Below are positions 24,801-36,132 of a stretch of DNA of 64,000 bases, in pieces. Position numbers and translations under genes: made by a program. Positions within the stretch are counted from its first letter, which is position 1. Every line of letters begins with the position of its first letter. The DNA lies in contig NC_045127.1 of the NCBI RefSeq assembly GCF_007655135.1, positions 14,765,001 to 14,829,000 on the forward strand, given 5' to 3'. The notes beneath the pieces were generated by a model that did not search any database, was not told the DNA's origin, and saw only the letters and a list, made by a program, of their open reading frames with translations. The stretch is from Punica granatum (taxonomy: Eukaryota; Streptophyta; Magnoliopsida; Myrtales; Lythraceae).

Positions 24801-26306
24801 GCTTGCTTGAACTAGTACTTTAATGTAGCAAATTCTTGTGCAGTGATCTTTGTTCATATATTCAGTTTTGCTGTTTGTGGAAAGAGAAGGTCTCTTGAGT
24901 ATCATGGTTAAAAATAAAAGGAATAAAAGTGGATCAACAAAGACTTATGGAATCACAAGTTACCGGCTCATCGAAAAATGAGGCATCCCATTCAAGCCCA
25001 GGGTTCAGAAGTGATACCTAGAAAAGAATTTGCATATATTAAAACTAAAGAATCTAGAGATGCAGTAAAGAATCTATGCTGAATATGTAAAGTTTCTTAC
25101 TGCGCTGATGATGAAAGCAGCAATTGAACCGAACCCCACAAGAGAATTCATATTTGGAGACCCCTTCTTAAGTGCCCTCAGACCATCGAAGAGCAAATCT
25201 GCAAAAGACCACGAAAATAGAAACTTCAGGAAAATTGATATCTTAGAACTAACACATAACAAGTAGGCACAGATATAGATGGCAACAAACCTCTTCCTGG
25301 TCCTAAAAGAGCTCCCAGAGCCAAACCACCTTTTACGTACGAATTGTGGAGCACGTCCCAAAATGACCCTGCCAATGAATGCCGTTCACTTGCATTATTA
25401 CCAGAATGATTATCTTCAATTTTTTTCGTAAACGGCGCCAAATGTAGACTTTCAATGTCTCTTATCCGAGAACTACATGGCAGCATGTCAATTACGAGTA
25501 GAATCAATAGACATTAAACTTTGTCATATCAGCCGGTTGCTTTTCTAACTGAAATCGTAAATGACCATCATTCAAGTAGAACATACCAATTAGCTCAGTT
25601 ACCTACCAAATTTAGTATCCGAGCACATTTGGACGAACATATATAATTATAGAACCGGAGTTTGGAAATCAATACCGTGAGCCACATGAATGCCAAGAGA
25701 ATGCAGGATGTGAGAGGCGTGAGAGCCACAGCACAGCGCCACCAGAGTCCAAGCGAAGGCCACGCGGTTCCTGCTCCTAACGAGCAGCTCGTCCTTCTTC
25801 TTCGCCATCTCCTTCCACTTCTTCACGTTCTCTGCCACTCCGTTCCCCGACGCCCTCCTTTTCGACGGGAACCCGCACTCCGTCAGCCTCGCGGCAAGAT
25901 CTTCCGCGACCGAGTCGCCGCCCTCAACCTCCGGCGTCAGCTTGACCGCGGCGGATTCGGTCAGCATGTTGACGACGACCGAGTCAACCCGCTCATCTGC
26001 AGATAAGAGGGACTTGACGCGGGAGACGCAGCCGCCGCACATCATGCCGGAGACGTCGAGGAGGACTGGGGAAGGCTCGCGGCTCCGCTGCTCCAGCGGA
26101 GGCGCCGCGTTGCGGCTGGCCTCGAGAGTGTTGGAGAGGGCGAGGCGGGGGGCTCTGGAGGAGAGGCTCGGAGGGAGGAGCGGAAGGCTGTGACGGCGGC
26201 CCGGGAGGAGGAGGAGGCGCCGCCGTTTGACGCCATTGCCGGAGCGGAGGGCGCGGTGAGGCGGGAGGGAGTAGGAGAGCCGGAGGCTCAGCAGATCCGC
26301 CGGCAT
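18842..26306 (-). CDS. PAA2: Thylakoid Cu(I)-transporting P1B ATPase PAA2/HMA8
   Basis: Seventeen exons join in frame to 886 aa (Arabidopsis PAA2 is about 883): 25676-26306, 25291-25368, 25101-25198, 24964-25017, 24589-24675, 24164-24328, 23828-23938, 23388-23456, 22633-22742, 22270-22375, 21492-21558, 20867-20946, 20324-20778, 19915-20089, 19561-19692, 19316-19466 and 18842-18933. A chloroplast transit peptide is followed by a heavy-metal-associated domain (SGMMCGGC, Cys90 and Cys93). Then come TGES at 387-390 (actuator), CPC at 507-509 in the membrane channel, DKTGT with phosphorylated Asp551, SHP at 588-590 and GDGIND at 764-769. All catalytic motifs are present. The family pumps Cu(I) across the thylakoid membrane to supply plastocyanin in the lumen. 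The nearly full-length resemblance, including MLTGES and VLLNDIAGP, favours PAA2 over PAA1. I see no frameshift. Confidence 0.97.
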
Positions 26307-26665
26307 TACAGACAGAGGGAGAGAGAGCGAGAGACGAGCGGAAGAAGAAGATTGGGAAATGACACGTCGGACAAAGGATTTAATATGAACCTATCCTGGG
26401 TTTATGGGAAGCTTGTTGTGCGGCTGGAGCATGCGCCTGCCGCCTTTTAATGCGGGTGGGTCCAGCGGCTTAGTGAACTGTGACACCGAGAGAGAGGAGC
26501 ATACTCCCGTTGCATAGAATTGTGAGTGGGGGGATGCTATCGGTTCAACGAACTTGTGGTCAATGTAGGAGGAGATATTCTACTGGTTCCCGTTATTGCC
26601 AGCGTGGCACCGGACGAGAAGTCATCGCAGTGAAAAAAATCTTCACATTAAAAGCTCAATCTATC

Positions 26666-26914
26666 TATTGATTATCAAAAACAAAAGGAGACCTTTCTTT
26701 CTGCTGCGTGGTCTGGATAGCTCGGTGGCCTTTGCTTGTTCATCTTGGCCCACGGCTCTATCGGGCGCTCCTTGGACATTGCGACGCTCGTTATGGGTAA
26801 TAGTATTGGGATCTTCATGTCTCGGTTTTATATCCATTAACTTCTTTATCATTTTCTTGTATTCCGACTTCGCCCTCCTCAACTACAAAAAAAGAAGAAG
26901 AAGAAGAAGAAGAA
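26666..26914 (+). mobile_element. Retroposed insert with 16-bp target duplication
   Basis: The 16-bp AAAAGCTCAATCTATC occurs at 26650-26665 and again at 26915-26930. The 249 bp between end in CAACTACAAAAAAAGAAGAA and a purine-rich (GAA)n tail. A long exact duplication plus a 3' A-rich tail are the marks of non-LTR retrotransposition. The body shows no Pol III box that I trust, so a 5'-truncated LINE is likelier than a SINE. Confidence 0.8.
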
Positions 26915-27279
26915 AAAAGCTCAATCTATCACTAAGTCCATAAACTAATTATTTGTTTTTTGAACAAACAAAATCCTATGCCTCTTGGTAATGATACTCG
27001 GACGAAAAGGTTAAAGTACAGTTAGTTTAAAGTGGTAGCAATATAAGATCAAAGTAAATTGCTTCAATTAGGTAGTTTTTATTATTTATTGGCTTTAAAG
27101 TGGAAGCAACATAAGATCAAAGTAAATTGCTTCAGTTAGCTAGTTCTGCCCCGTCATAATTCTTATAGCTGGCATCTTAAACTCAGACTGGAGCGGTGAG
27201 GTTGGTAAATGATGAGTCTCTTATACTGATTTCTATTGATGAGCTCTTGCTTATTTGAGCATCTTTTAGGGCATTTAAA

Positions 27280-27420
27280 TTTTTTCAGTTACAGGAAAGG
27301 TTTGCAGGCCTAATACAATAAAATAGAAATTCTAACAGTTAATAAAGTGTCATAAGTATAGGCCTGAGCACCGAACCTCAATCATTTTAATTACTAGACG
27401 AGACCATGATTTACTGTACT
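27280..27420 (-). repeat. SINE family A copy, minus strand
   Basis: On the minus strand it reads GAGGTTCGGTGCTC at the B-box position and then TATTAACTGTTAGAATTTCT and ATTTTATTGTATTAGGCC, ending in an A-rich tail (T-run at 27280). The order matches the other family A copies. No clear target duplication was found. Confidence 0.6.
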
Positions 27421-27810
27421 TTAATTCAACTTTAACAAAAATATAAAATATATTGGCAAGAAAAGCAAATAATACAGAAGAGAGGTTTTGAAAGCTTGAA
27501 CATGAAAAAAATAAGGGGGGTTTTGAAAACAAAACAGGCCTAATATCCCTGAGCCCGCCACACAAATCCGCCGCGTTTTAGTGCCTCTCGTCTCGTCTAC
27601 AAAAATTATGTCCTGCGGGTGCATGTGCATCCGAATACGTCTCAATACATCAGACCAATGATTTCCCGCCGCGTGGCCTCCAGGAGGAACGCTTCCCCAC
27701 CTTCTCTCTCTTCCTAATCCGTGTGTTATCCTCAGTGCGAACAACAGCTTCGTCCCCTCATCAGAGTCTCCTCCCGCTCTGTCTCTCAGCTGCTTCAACT
27801 TCGACCATCA

Positions 27811-29449
27811 ATGGCTTCTTCATCTTCGGAGGCGTCGCCAACTGAGACTCCGAAGCGCGAAGAAGCATTACGGGCTCCCTGGAGCTGCTTCCTTCTGCCC
27901 TCTGCGGCGAACTGTCAAACACCCCCAATGCACTCGATTCTCAGGCCGCTTTCTCGGCCCAACTTGGGGCTGCTGCAGGAGCTCCTCCATAAGAGCCTAG
28001 ACGGCTGCTTCAGGGCGCTCCAGGGCTTCGTCGCCGAAAACCCTTTTACTGGGAGAGCCCTCTCTCTGCAGTCCGAGTTTGAGAATGTCTGCCGACAGGT
28101 AACTCGGCTTCCTCCCATTTGCCATTTGGTCGGTGAAAGAAAGCATCATAAATTAGCAAAAACGTGAAATTGCAAACTTCATTCAGCTGAAAATGGGATT
28201 CAACTTTGATAGAAGATGTGAGGAAGTGCCCTTCAATTTTTCTTATCATGTAGCTGTTAGAATTGTGAGTCGCATTTAGTCCCATCCATGTGAAAGTGGA
28301 ATTTACGTGAAGTTGGAGATATTTCGATCCGGTAATTTTGAGAGAATAGATTAGGTTGGAAGCTAGGGAAAATGGAAACACAAGTTGCCGTTAGATTCTG
28401 CGCTGATTGGGCAGGAACTTCCATGGTTTGTTGAATCTTTCTGAATGTAGATCTCTCTGTGCCCGTCACTATGATGCTGAAGATCACTCGGCATATGGTG
28501 CGGTGAAAAGAATCATATGCTTCAGTACATGACAGTGAAAGGCGATGCGATTCCGTGGAAAGTAGTTAAACAGAATTAGTCTGAAAATCAGGAAACTCTG
28601 ACTCCCTAATGAGGGTAGCAGGAAGTTGAGGGACTGGAGGAGATGAAAGATGGGCCGAAGAAATCTTTAATTTGCTCTGTTAATTCGGAATGAGTTTAAT
28701 TTTGCATTTTTCACAACATTATTAGAGCTCAGTTTGCTGTGCATAGGATGTTTGAAGCGGGCTAAATGTTCAGAGTTGGACAATGTTTTCCTAGAAAAAA
28801 TCTGTTCTCTCCCTTGCGGTCATGACCGGTGATTCTGAATCTGAACTTCACTTCAGATTCGGTGTAGGAACTTCCAGAATGTGAACCCTCTGATGAATCA
28901 CAACTTTGCGGCTGTTTTGCCGGGGGACTCGGTAGCAGGGCTCGTGGTGGCTAATGGTGTCATGAACTTCTTGAACATCTACAACACTCTGCTGGTGGTT
29001 AGGCTCGTCTTGACCTGGTTCCCCAATGCTCCTCCTGCCATTGTTAGTCCTCTCAGGTACCATTCTCCGTCTCTGGTTTGCACTTCATGAGATGCGATGG
29101 ATTTACGGATTTTGATGAATATAGTTTATGCATTTCATCTGTTCCCTGAATTCTATTGTCGTGTCTTTTTTTCTTCAGCACGATCTGTGACCCATACTTG
29201 AACATATTCCGTGGAATTATCCCGCCCCTCGGAGGGACACTGGACTTCTCACCCATACTTGCGTTTATAGTCCTGAATGCCTTCACTAGCACAGCTGCTG
29301 CCCTTCCTGCTGAACTTCCTGGGAATGCAAGTTCCCATCAAAAGCCCTCATCCCACCCGACAAGGTTTACTAATCTCACCACGTCACAGGAGAAATGGTT
29401 GACAAGAACAAGCGGCAGCAAATCGAACAGCTCGAGCAACTCCATATAG
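27811..29449 (+). CDS. YLMG1: YlmG1-type YGGT membrane protein, plastid
   Basis: Three exons, 27811-28098, 28857-29056 and 29179-29449, join in frame to 252 aa. The start at 27811 opens MASSSSEASPTETPKREE, a plausible plastid presequence; an upstream in-frame GTG is not needed. The conserved core lies at about 105-225: NPLMNHNFAAVLPGDSVAG, YNTLLVVRLVLTWFPNAPP with TWFP at 149-152, and CDPYLNIFRGIIPPLGG. It forms the two membrane helices of the YGGT family. Arabidopsis YlmG1-1 sits in chloroplast membranes and is needed for nucleoid partitioning. The C-terminal tail (about 35 aa, Ser- and Lys-rich) is poorly conserved. Which YlmG1 paralogue this is cannot be decided here. It is divergently placed to PAA2. 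Confidence 0.93.
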
Positions 29450-30880
29450 GCACAGTTTTCTCGGTTCATATTCTTTCTATATATCAAGTTAGGTGCATGA
29501 GATGTAATTACATGTTCTGCTGGTCACTCGCGTTTATATGGATTGAGAGGATGATGATGTAATGTTATACATTTTATTCAAAATTTTGCTTCTGTTTCCC
29601 TTTTCCTCTTAATAACAGAGAATTCATTTGTAGATTAAGATGTACGTGTGAATTATATGTTCCATTAAAGCTAAAATATACCGAACCAAAGAAGCTTGCC
29701 TCTCAGGTTGTCCTGAAGAAATTCAAAGCAGATCAAAACTCGAACAGAGGGCCTTCCACTTCGTAAATTGTAGATTCTCGAGGGTAGTGAAGCATTACGT
29801 TCTATAAGATAACTTCGGTTTTCTCTTGTTATGATTTCGGTAAGATTATTGGCTTGAAAAGCAAGAAGAATATATTCAGCAACTTATCTGATGCAGACAT
29901 AAAGCATCAGATTCTGCAGGAAAATGCAGGATAGTCGCAGAATATTTGCTTCCATGAATTCTCCACTCTTCTCCACTAACCTCAGCTCAAGAAGCTTGAA
30001 GGTGAAGAGGCAATCCCCTAATGACGCTCCTAGTCCTTTCTACACTTTCTCGAAGGATTCCTGAGCAATGGTCGTACACGTACAGCTGAAAGACTCTGGT
30101 CCCACAAAGCCTTAGGCCTGTAACTTGTACTATACCTAAATACTGACGGGTGCCCGTGGCAGGAAGGTGATGAAGTCGGTCTTCTGATGACAATGGTTTG
30201 GAGATTGCAACTCATCTCCTGTGTGAAGAAGACAGAGATAGAAATCCTAAAACAATTGACTTAATTCAATTACACAGTAGAAAGCTAAGAAGCTTTCATT
30301 ATTGGACTGAACTCCCTTGGCATGAGATTCTTAAGGAATATAATTAGGACGACAGCACTCAGATTCTCCATTTTCACATATGAAAAACGAACAGCATGGT
30401 AGTGGTAAATTACTTAGAGCATCCTACTGTTACATCAAATTACAGGAAATGCCCGCATCCCGGAAAGTTCAAACACCTTCTCGAGTCCATTATGATGATT
30501 ATCATTTCTTGATTATGTGGTACGTTGATCTCTTTGGAAGGACTTCTTTGGCTAAGCATCTCGCATTACCTACGGGTCCAAGTCTCAATCGGTTCTGTTT
30601 TTGGTCCTATTATAACCTGCCATGCCTTAAAGTAGCAGCAGGCACAAGGGCAGCTGAAATACCGAAACAAATCAAGATCATACCAAATATTCTTTGGCTT
30701 CGTTCGGTCCGGTGTGTTTTATGGTCATCTTAGGGGTTGAGAGGGTCCTCATTTAATTAAAGCACCATTGATTCTCTCTTCTAAAGCATCAAATGCTTCT
30801 TAAGCCTTTCAGCTGCTGCTGCTAGAGCTAGTGGACCAAAGCTCCAAGCAAAAGAAGTCATCATCATCATCACCTCTTTC
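29450..30880. other. Non-coding stretch after YLMG1
   Basis: The first 100-200 bases should be the YLMG1 3' UTR. No gene is recognised. The plus strand at 29994-30062 reads as an open run ending KRQSPNDAPSPFYTFSKDS, which looks protein-like but has no supporting exon. The final 100 bases should be the 5' UTR and promoter of the 30881 gene. Confidence 0.4.
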
Positions 30881-31285
30881 ATGGAGGTAGGAGGAGGAGG
30901 ACCGACATCGTCTTCATCACCGTGGAGGAGCCCGACCCCGACCTATAGTTATAGTAGGCCTTCACCTACTTCCTACTGGGAGAGGCTGGCTGCCATCGGG
31001 CTCGCCCTCTTGGCTGTCCTATCACCCCTCTTCATCGACCGGAGGCCTGCTGCTGACCCGGAGGATGAAGAACTATTCGGTCTCTCGGCATGGCTGATCC
31101 CCTTACTGCTGCTGGGCCTTATGATCGCCATTGCCGCTTCACTCTACCTGGACCGCAGCCTAACACGGTTTGACCCATACTGGATCCACAGGGTTGGGGG
31201 ATCCTCGGGTGGGATCATCATCATCCTCATCGTGCTAGCCCTTGTCTTGAAGTGTAAGACCTGTGTGACTTGCTGGGAAGCTTGA
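30881..31285 (+). CDS. Small three-helix membrane protein, function unknown
   Basis: A single-exon frame of 134 aa from the first ATG, ending TGA. The N-terminus is Gly/Ser/Pro/Tyr-rich (residues 1-32). Three hydrophobic segments follow: about 36-52 (AAIGLALLAVLSPLF), 70-90 (AWLIPLLLLGLMIAIAASLYL as one run) and 110-124 (GGIIIILIVLALVL). A cysteine cluster KCKTCVTCW (C125, C128, C131) sits right after the last helix and could be acylated or bind metal. An acidic loop DPEDEELF lies between helices 1 and 2. Codon use and composition differ sharply from the AT-rich surroundings, which supports a real gene. I do not recognise a named family. Confidence 0.75.
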   Translation: MEVGGGGPTSSSSPWRSPTPTYSYSRPSPTSYWERLAAIGLALLAVLSPLFIDRRPAADPEDEELFGLSAWLIPLLLLGLMIAIAASLYLDRSLTRFDPYWIHRVGGSSGGIIIILIVLALVLKCKTCVTCWEA

Positions 31286-32170
31286 CTAGGGAGCAAAGGA
31301 TTAATTCTGTTACCTTTTCAGTGTGACATGGAACGGCTGTATAGGTAACATCGATCTTTCTCATGCTCGGCAGTGATGAAACTTTCTTTTCCCTTTCTTG
31401 TAGCTGGATGACTTGAACTGAATCAAGTCAGGATAACCTGATCTGTGAAAGCTCGAACTCGTATTGAAAAACTGATGGATGGGACCAAATAGGAATTTCA
31501 AAGAACTCGAGCCGAAGAGATGCACACCATTGCGATGAATGGAATTTTCCTTTTTCTTCCCCCAATCTGATGATAGCATGGTTGAATGTTCTCAACTATT
31601 TTTGGCAACTTCCAAAGTATATAATGAACAAATTAATCAAGAAACATCATGTGGCATGTTTGATCGGGCAATAGTATTCCGCTCATATACCAATCAACGT
31701 TCCCGATAGCCACCCTTCAATTCCGGACACTTGGAGGGGGTCATTGTCCAAGTATCGATCCTTCACGGCTATTCCTTTTCGAATTTACCATTTTCCTCTC
31801 CAGAACTGCCCAAGGCCATGTCACCTCCAATCATATCAGCAGTTCTCGCCGACAACCTTCGATGATCCTCTGCCGGTGGCCACAGCTTAGTAAAACCATA
31901 TAAGAGAATCAGCTCGAGACATTGGATATATTCGAACTTCAGCTGAACGTTAAAGCAATGTGACTCAAGGCCGGGATCCTCGTTCCGGCTATGGACAAAG
32001 TTGGGACGGTTCAGAAAGTTCAGGGGCCAAAATGAAATTAACCCGAAAGAGTTCCTAGGCCAAGCAACGGATAAGGGAAGAAAGAGACCTTCCCTCTCTT
32101 CGAGTCCTCTGTTCTTTCTTACATTTGCTTACGCGGCGGACGCTCTGATGTGACCTCTCCCGTGCCGGCA
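31286..32170. other. Intergenic, nothing recognised
   Basis: It holds the 3' UTR of the small membrane-protein gene and the promoter and 5' UTR of the next gene. No repeat or RNA gene is seen. Confidence 0.4.
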
Positions 32171-35100
32171 ATGGCCATCGTCACCGCCCCGGTGCAAGTT
32201 AGCATTGGTCGGTTCACATCGTTGAGTTCCTCTCGTCCCTTCTCGTCGACTCCAGCCCAGAGACCGAGAAAGCCCCCTGCTGTGAAGTGCTCACACCACG
32301 CCCCTGAGTGGGGGCAGGCGCAGAGCAGGCGACTGGTCTCCATGTCTCTCCTCCTCTCTCACTGCATCCTCCTCGCAGACCGTACGAATGCTCTGTCTTT
32401 CTTTCTTCCTTAGTTGATCTATTTCTGTGTTCTTGTTCAGCCGAGATATTCTTTAATTGGGGGTGTAACGTAATTATCCATCAAAACGCAGATTGTAGTT
32501 CCTCTGTAGGTTGGGCTTGATTGACCCTTTTTTGCCGGGATGTTTCGGGATTGACACCGCAGATTGCGTGCCCTTAAAGATTTCATTTTAATGGTGTTCA
32601 ATGGGCAAATTCTGTTATTGGGTTATCTCGTTGTTCTAGCAGTTTGATTGTGGGTCTGCCCTTCATTTGGTGGGTTGCTCATAAAAGAAGTGATCTTTGC
32701 GTTGTGGACAATTTAGATTTTGCAACTTGGAGTTTCAACAGGACAACGTTGTATGCAATGTTCAATTGTTGTTGACAACTCTTTACATTCTTTTCGTCGA
32801 ACCACTTGAAACATTATCCGGACATCTATCCACTTAAATCATCAGAGATATGGCCGTCTAGAAACAGCCTCAAGAGTTGTTTCCATAATAAGTGCGAAGA
32901 GCTGTTGATAACAGTTTGTCGTCCACAAAAAGTATATACATTTGTTGACTGCCGCGATTAATTGTGTCCATAACTGCTGCAAAAGTGCAATGTGATGTAC
33001 CCTGAGCGAATTAATTCTAGCTTGAAATTGCACCAATGCCATTCAAGATTGATACTTGGAGGAGGCCTAATCTGGAAAGGACTTTGCTTTTTGGGTGCAA
33101 TTTGTTTTGAAATATATGCAGAGATGCACTCAGCTCAAGTACAATTAAACTTAAGACTCTCAAACCTTCTATAGGATTAGTCTACTTATACTGTCAATAA
33201 TATACTAGCTTAACCGATGGAAATGAGCTGGACAAAGGGCAATATAAATGTTTCTGCAATTGCCTTTCTTCTTTTCTTTAACTCTTATGTGCTTTTGTTT
33301 TCTGTGATGCAGAGGCTAATGCAGGCAGCTTTTTCGACAAGTATGTAAAGAGGTAATCATGAAAGACTAGTTTTTGACCTTCTGGGATATGCAGAATGTG
33401 ATAAGCTGGTAACCCTATATTGATGTCTAGTTAGTTTTTAAGCCGCTAATTTTCACTCAATATGTCATAAAGTGAACTTTCGCGCCTAAACGACATTACT
33501 AGAATGACCAGATTGCCATTATCATACTTGAGTCTTCTCAACCCTTTTGCCCCAATAGCGCTCTGTTGAATTACAAAGCTGTTTCTGTAGTGCAGTTTAA
33601 AACATTTATCATTCTTCCTTTTTAAGAAGAGAAGAAAATGAGCTGAAAAAGATTTCCCAATTTTCCCCAACTGACTGCAGCATGAGTTGCTTTGTCTATT
33701 TCAGTAATCATTCTTAACCTGCATTGAACAGAAAAAAGCTTGATCCTCTAGATGCTTACGTACCTGCTGTTATATTGACCGAGCTGCAGATTAAGGATTT
33801 AGGTAATATCATTTCTCTCTCGTCACCTATTTCTCGTAACAAGTAATTCAAAGATTATGATGGACTTCCGATAATGGTTAATTTCAGTGCTTCTGCACTT
33901 CCTTTGTGGCGTGCCTTCTCTTTGGTACACAGCATTAAGGCCTATTGTGCTTTTCTGATTTTAAGGGAATTAATTGGATATGTTAGTACTTCTTCTTTTC
34001 ATTCCAAATTCTGCAGAGAAAAATCTTGAGGGTGAAAAACCTGAATTCTCCAGCTGCCGATCATTACTACGTTCTGGGCCGGCAGCATCTTTCCGTGTTA
34101 ATATTCGAGCCGTAAGTGAAGTCATCTATTTTCCTTGCCAGCATAAATTATTCAGATTTGAATTTAATACCTTCTAGCAATTTCTTTCTACACCATTCTT
34201 ATTTTCATGTTGTTCACATTTGCTGTATCGCAGTTTTAGTATGCAATGATGAATACCTAAGAGCTTTGGAAATTTTTATCGGAACTATAGGTGGCACAGT
34301 ATGCTTCAGACAGTGGGAATGGTAAAACTGCTTTCGACGATGTTGATCAATGTCTCAGGTACTTAGGTTGCACTGTCTTTCTTTCTTTATTTAATTAAAA
34401 TGTGTAAATACATCGAAACTGACATGTTTGGCGCAACTCTGTTTATTTAATACTTTTTTCAGTTCATGTTGAGTCTATAGGAGAAATGGATGAACATTCT
34501 AATTATTAAGAGCCGTAAGGGATTGTAAATGGACTGGTCTTTGGTGTTTTCTCTTAAAAATCTTGGTCTTTGGGCATGTTTTCCATTGTTAAAGGTAGCT
34601 TACTTGGTACATTTATGGGCTTGGGCTATGAACAGGAAACACAAGCTTCGTCTGAGTCCCCTGCAATTCAAGAATTCAACTCAGTTTATGGAGTTCAACT
34701 CGATTGTTCATGGAATTCAAAAACTGAGAGAACCAACAAGCTTTGGCTAATATTCAACTTTTTTCCCTGGTAATTGGCCAGTGTTAATTGAATCAATTCG
34801 AAATGGGGAATTGTATCCTGAGGCCACCTTTTCGAGGATGGATCAATAAATCAAAAATACTGGCAGCATAAAATGTATATTCAGGAATGAAGTGCTCGCA
34901 CTTCCCTTTGGTTTTTTTTGTTGGCACTTTGTTTAAACAACCAAAAACTCTGTTGAGACTAGATTGTGATTGTTTAATCAAAGAGTAAGCATGCCAGAGC
35001 TCGTCTTGTGAGCATTCATAACAATACATTTACTTCTAAATTTGCCAAGCTGAGGCCAAAATCTTTTTTGACATTTTTTCTGTATTTCAGAGCCCTCGAA

Positions 35101-35532
35101 GAACTCGATTCCTTACTCCTACATGCTTCCAGAAATGAACCAGACGCCTCAGTAAACTCCATGAAAGCAAAGATTGGAGTCGCCCTTAATGCACTCGATG
35201 GGTACTGCCTTCTGCCCTTATCTATTCACATGCTATGCCCATGAATATGGTCTCTAACATTCAGTTTATTTTCGCATCTCTTATACGAACTTATTCAGTT
35301 TTAGTTAGTTTATGGTGATCAAGCCTCCATTGAGAAGTCTCTCTGTACTCCATCACACGAAAACTGATCTTTGCTATGGACTACTTCCATTTGCAGTCTC
35401 CTCAAAACTGTACCTCAAGACGTGTTGGAGAAAGGAAAAGCAATAGCCGATGCTTACAGAGCTCCAGATGACGGGGAACCCGAACCTGATATCTCGGACC
35501 CAGAAATTAAGCAGTTGGAATCGATATTATGA
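32171..35532 (+). CDS. Predicted thylakoid-lumen protein, unknown function
   Basis: Seven exons join in frame to 243 aa: 32171-32381, 33313-33352, 33732-33802, 34017-34111, 34291-34358, 35091-35201 and 35397-35532. The start is MAIVTAPVQVSIGRF. Residues 1-45 look like a stromal transit peptide. They are followed by SRRLVSMSLLLSHCILLADQ then ANA before GSFFDKYVK: a twin-arginine (53-54), a hydrophobic stretch and an AxA cleavage site, the layout of Tat-dependent lumen targeting. The mature part is helical and charged (KRKKLDPLDAYVPAVILTE, SCRSLLRSGPAASFRVNIRA, ALEELDSLLLHASRNEP, LLKTVPQDVLEKGKAIADAY). It resembles a conserved plant protein of unknown function (Arabidopsis At2g26340-like, from memory). 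The lumen location is inference from the presequence. Confidence 0.9.
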
Positions 35533-35957
35533 TTCCGAGATGAGCATGTCTCTTTCTACACTGATTGATACTTCAGTATGATATTATATGATACCTGCCC
35601 CTTCCGTCTGCTCTCTCACAGCACCGGCTTTATTGTTCACAGAAAATGTATATGATCTAACAACTGTAAAATTGCGTGGCTTGAATTTTAGCCGTGTCCT
35701 TCTATCGTGGTTTTTGAGCACGCTTTCATCTCCTCAGCTGAAGAAGGCAAATCTGTGCAGTAGATTTCCGAGTCAGACTCGCGGTTCCATCTTGAAAATA
35801 AGTCTTATGGCCTACATGGTTTTCCTGGGGGGTTCGGGACTGTCATTATGGTCCTTTCTCAGATCTGTCTAGACATGTAGCATTAACTCCAAAATGGAGG
35901 GGTTCAATTGAAAAAAATCAGAAAGAACAACGGCTTGAGAGAATAGAAAAAAAAGTG

Positions 35958-36132
35958 AACTAGTGTAGATTGGTTCAAGCGGTTTGGCACTTATTTTAAT
36001 TAAACAAGATCTTGAATTCGAGTTCTTGTGAATCTAGAAAATTCACGTTTAGAGAGTTTTACCCTTTAATGAGCCGATCCGACGCAATTAAATAGTTGGG
36101 ATTCGAATATAAAAGTACACACAGGAGAAAAA
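35958..36132 (+). repeat. SINE family B copy with 13-bp target duplication
   Basis: Flanked by exact 13-bp AGAAAAAAAAGTG at 35945-35957 and 36133-36145. An A box TGGTTCAAGCGG (35971-35982) matches the Pol III consensus fully; the B box AATTCGAGTTC (36015-36025) matches closely. The 3' end carries GAGAGTTTTACCCTTTAATG and GGGATTCGAAT. Length 175 bp. Confidence 0.88.

Larger units (their letters stand above)
26307..27810. other. Divergent intergenic region between PAA2 and YLMG1
   Basis: About 1.5 kb between the two start codons, so it must hold both promoters. It contains the retroposed insert at 26666-26914 and a minus-strand SINE A copy at 27280-27420. A duplicated GGCTTTAAAGTGG-like block with AAGATCAAAGTAAATTGCTTCA occurs at 27030-27070 and again at 27093-27137. 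No single promoter element is assigned. Confidence 0.5.

Noticed and set aside
29987..30215. Two minus-strand frames after YLMG1
   Set aside because: No resemblance, no exon signals, and they overlap each other in different frames.
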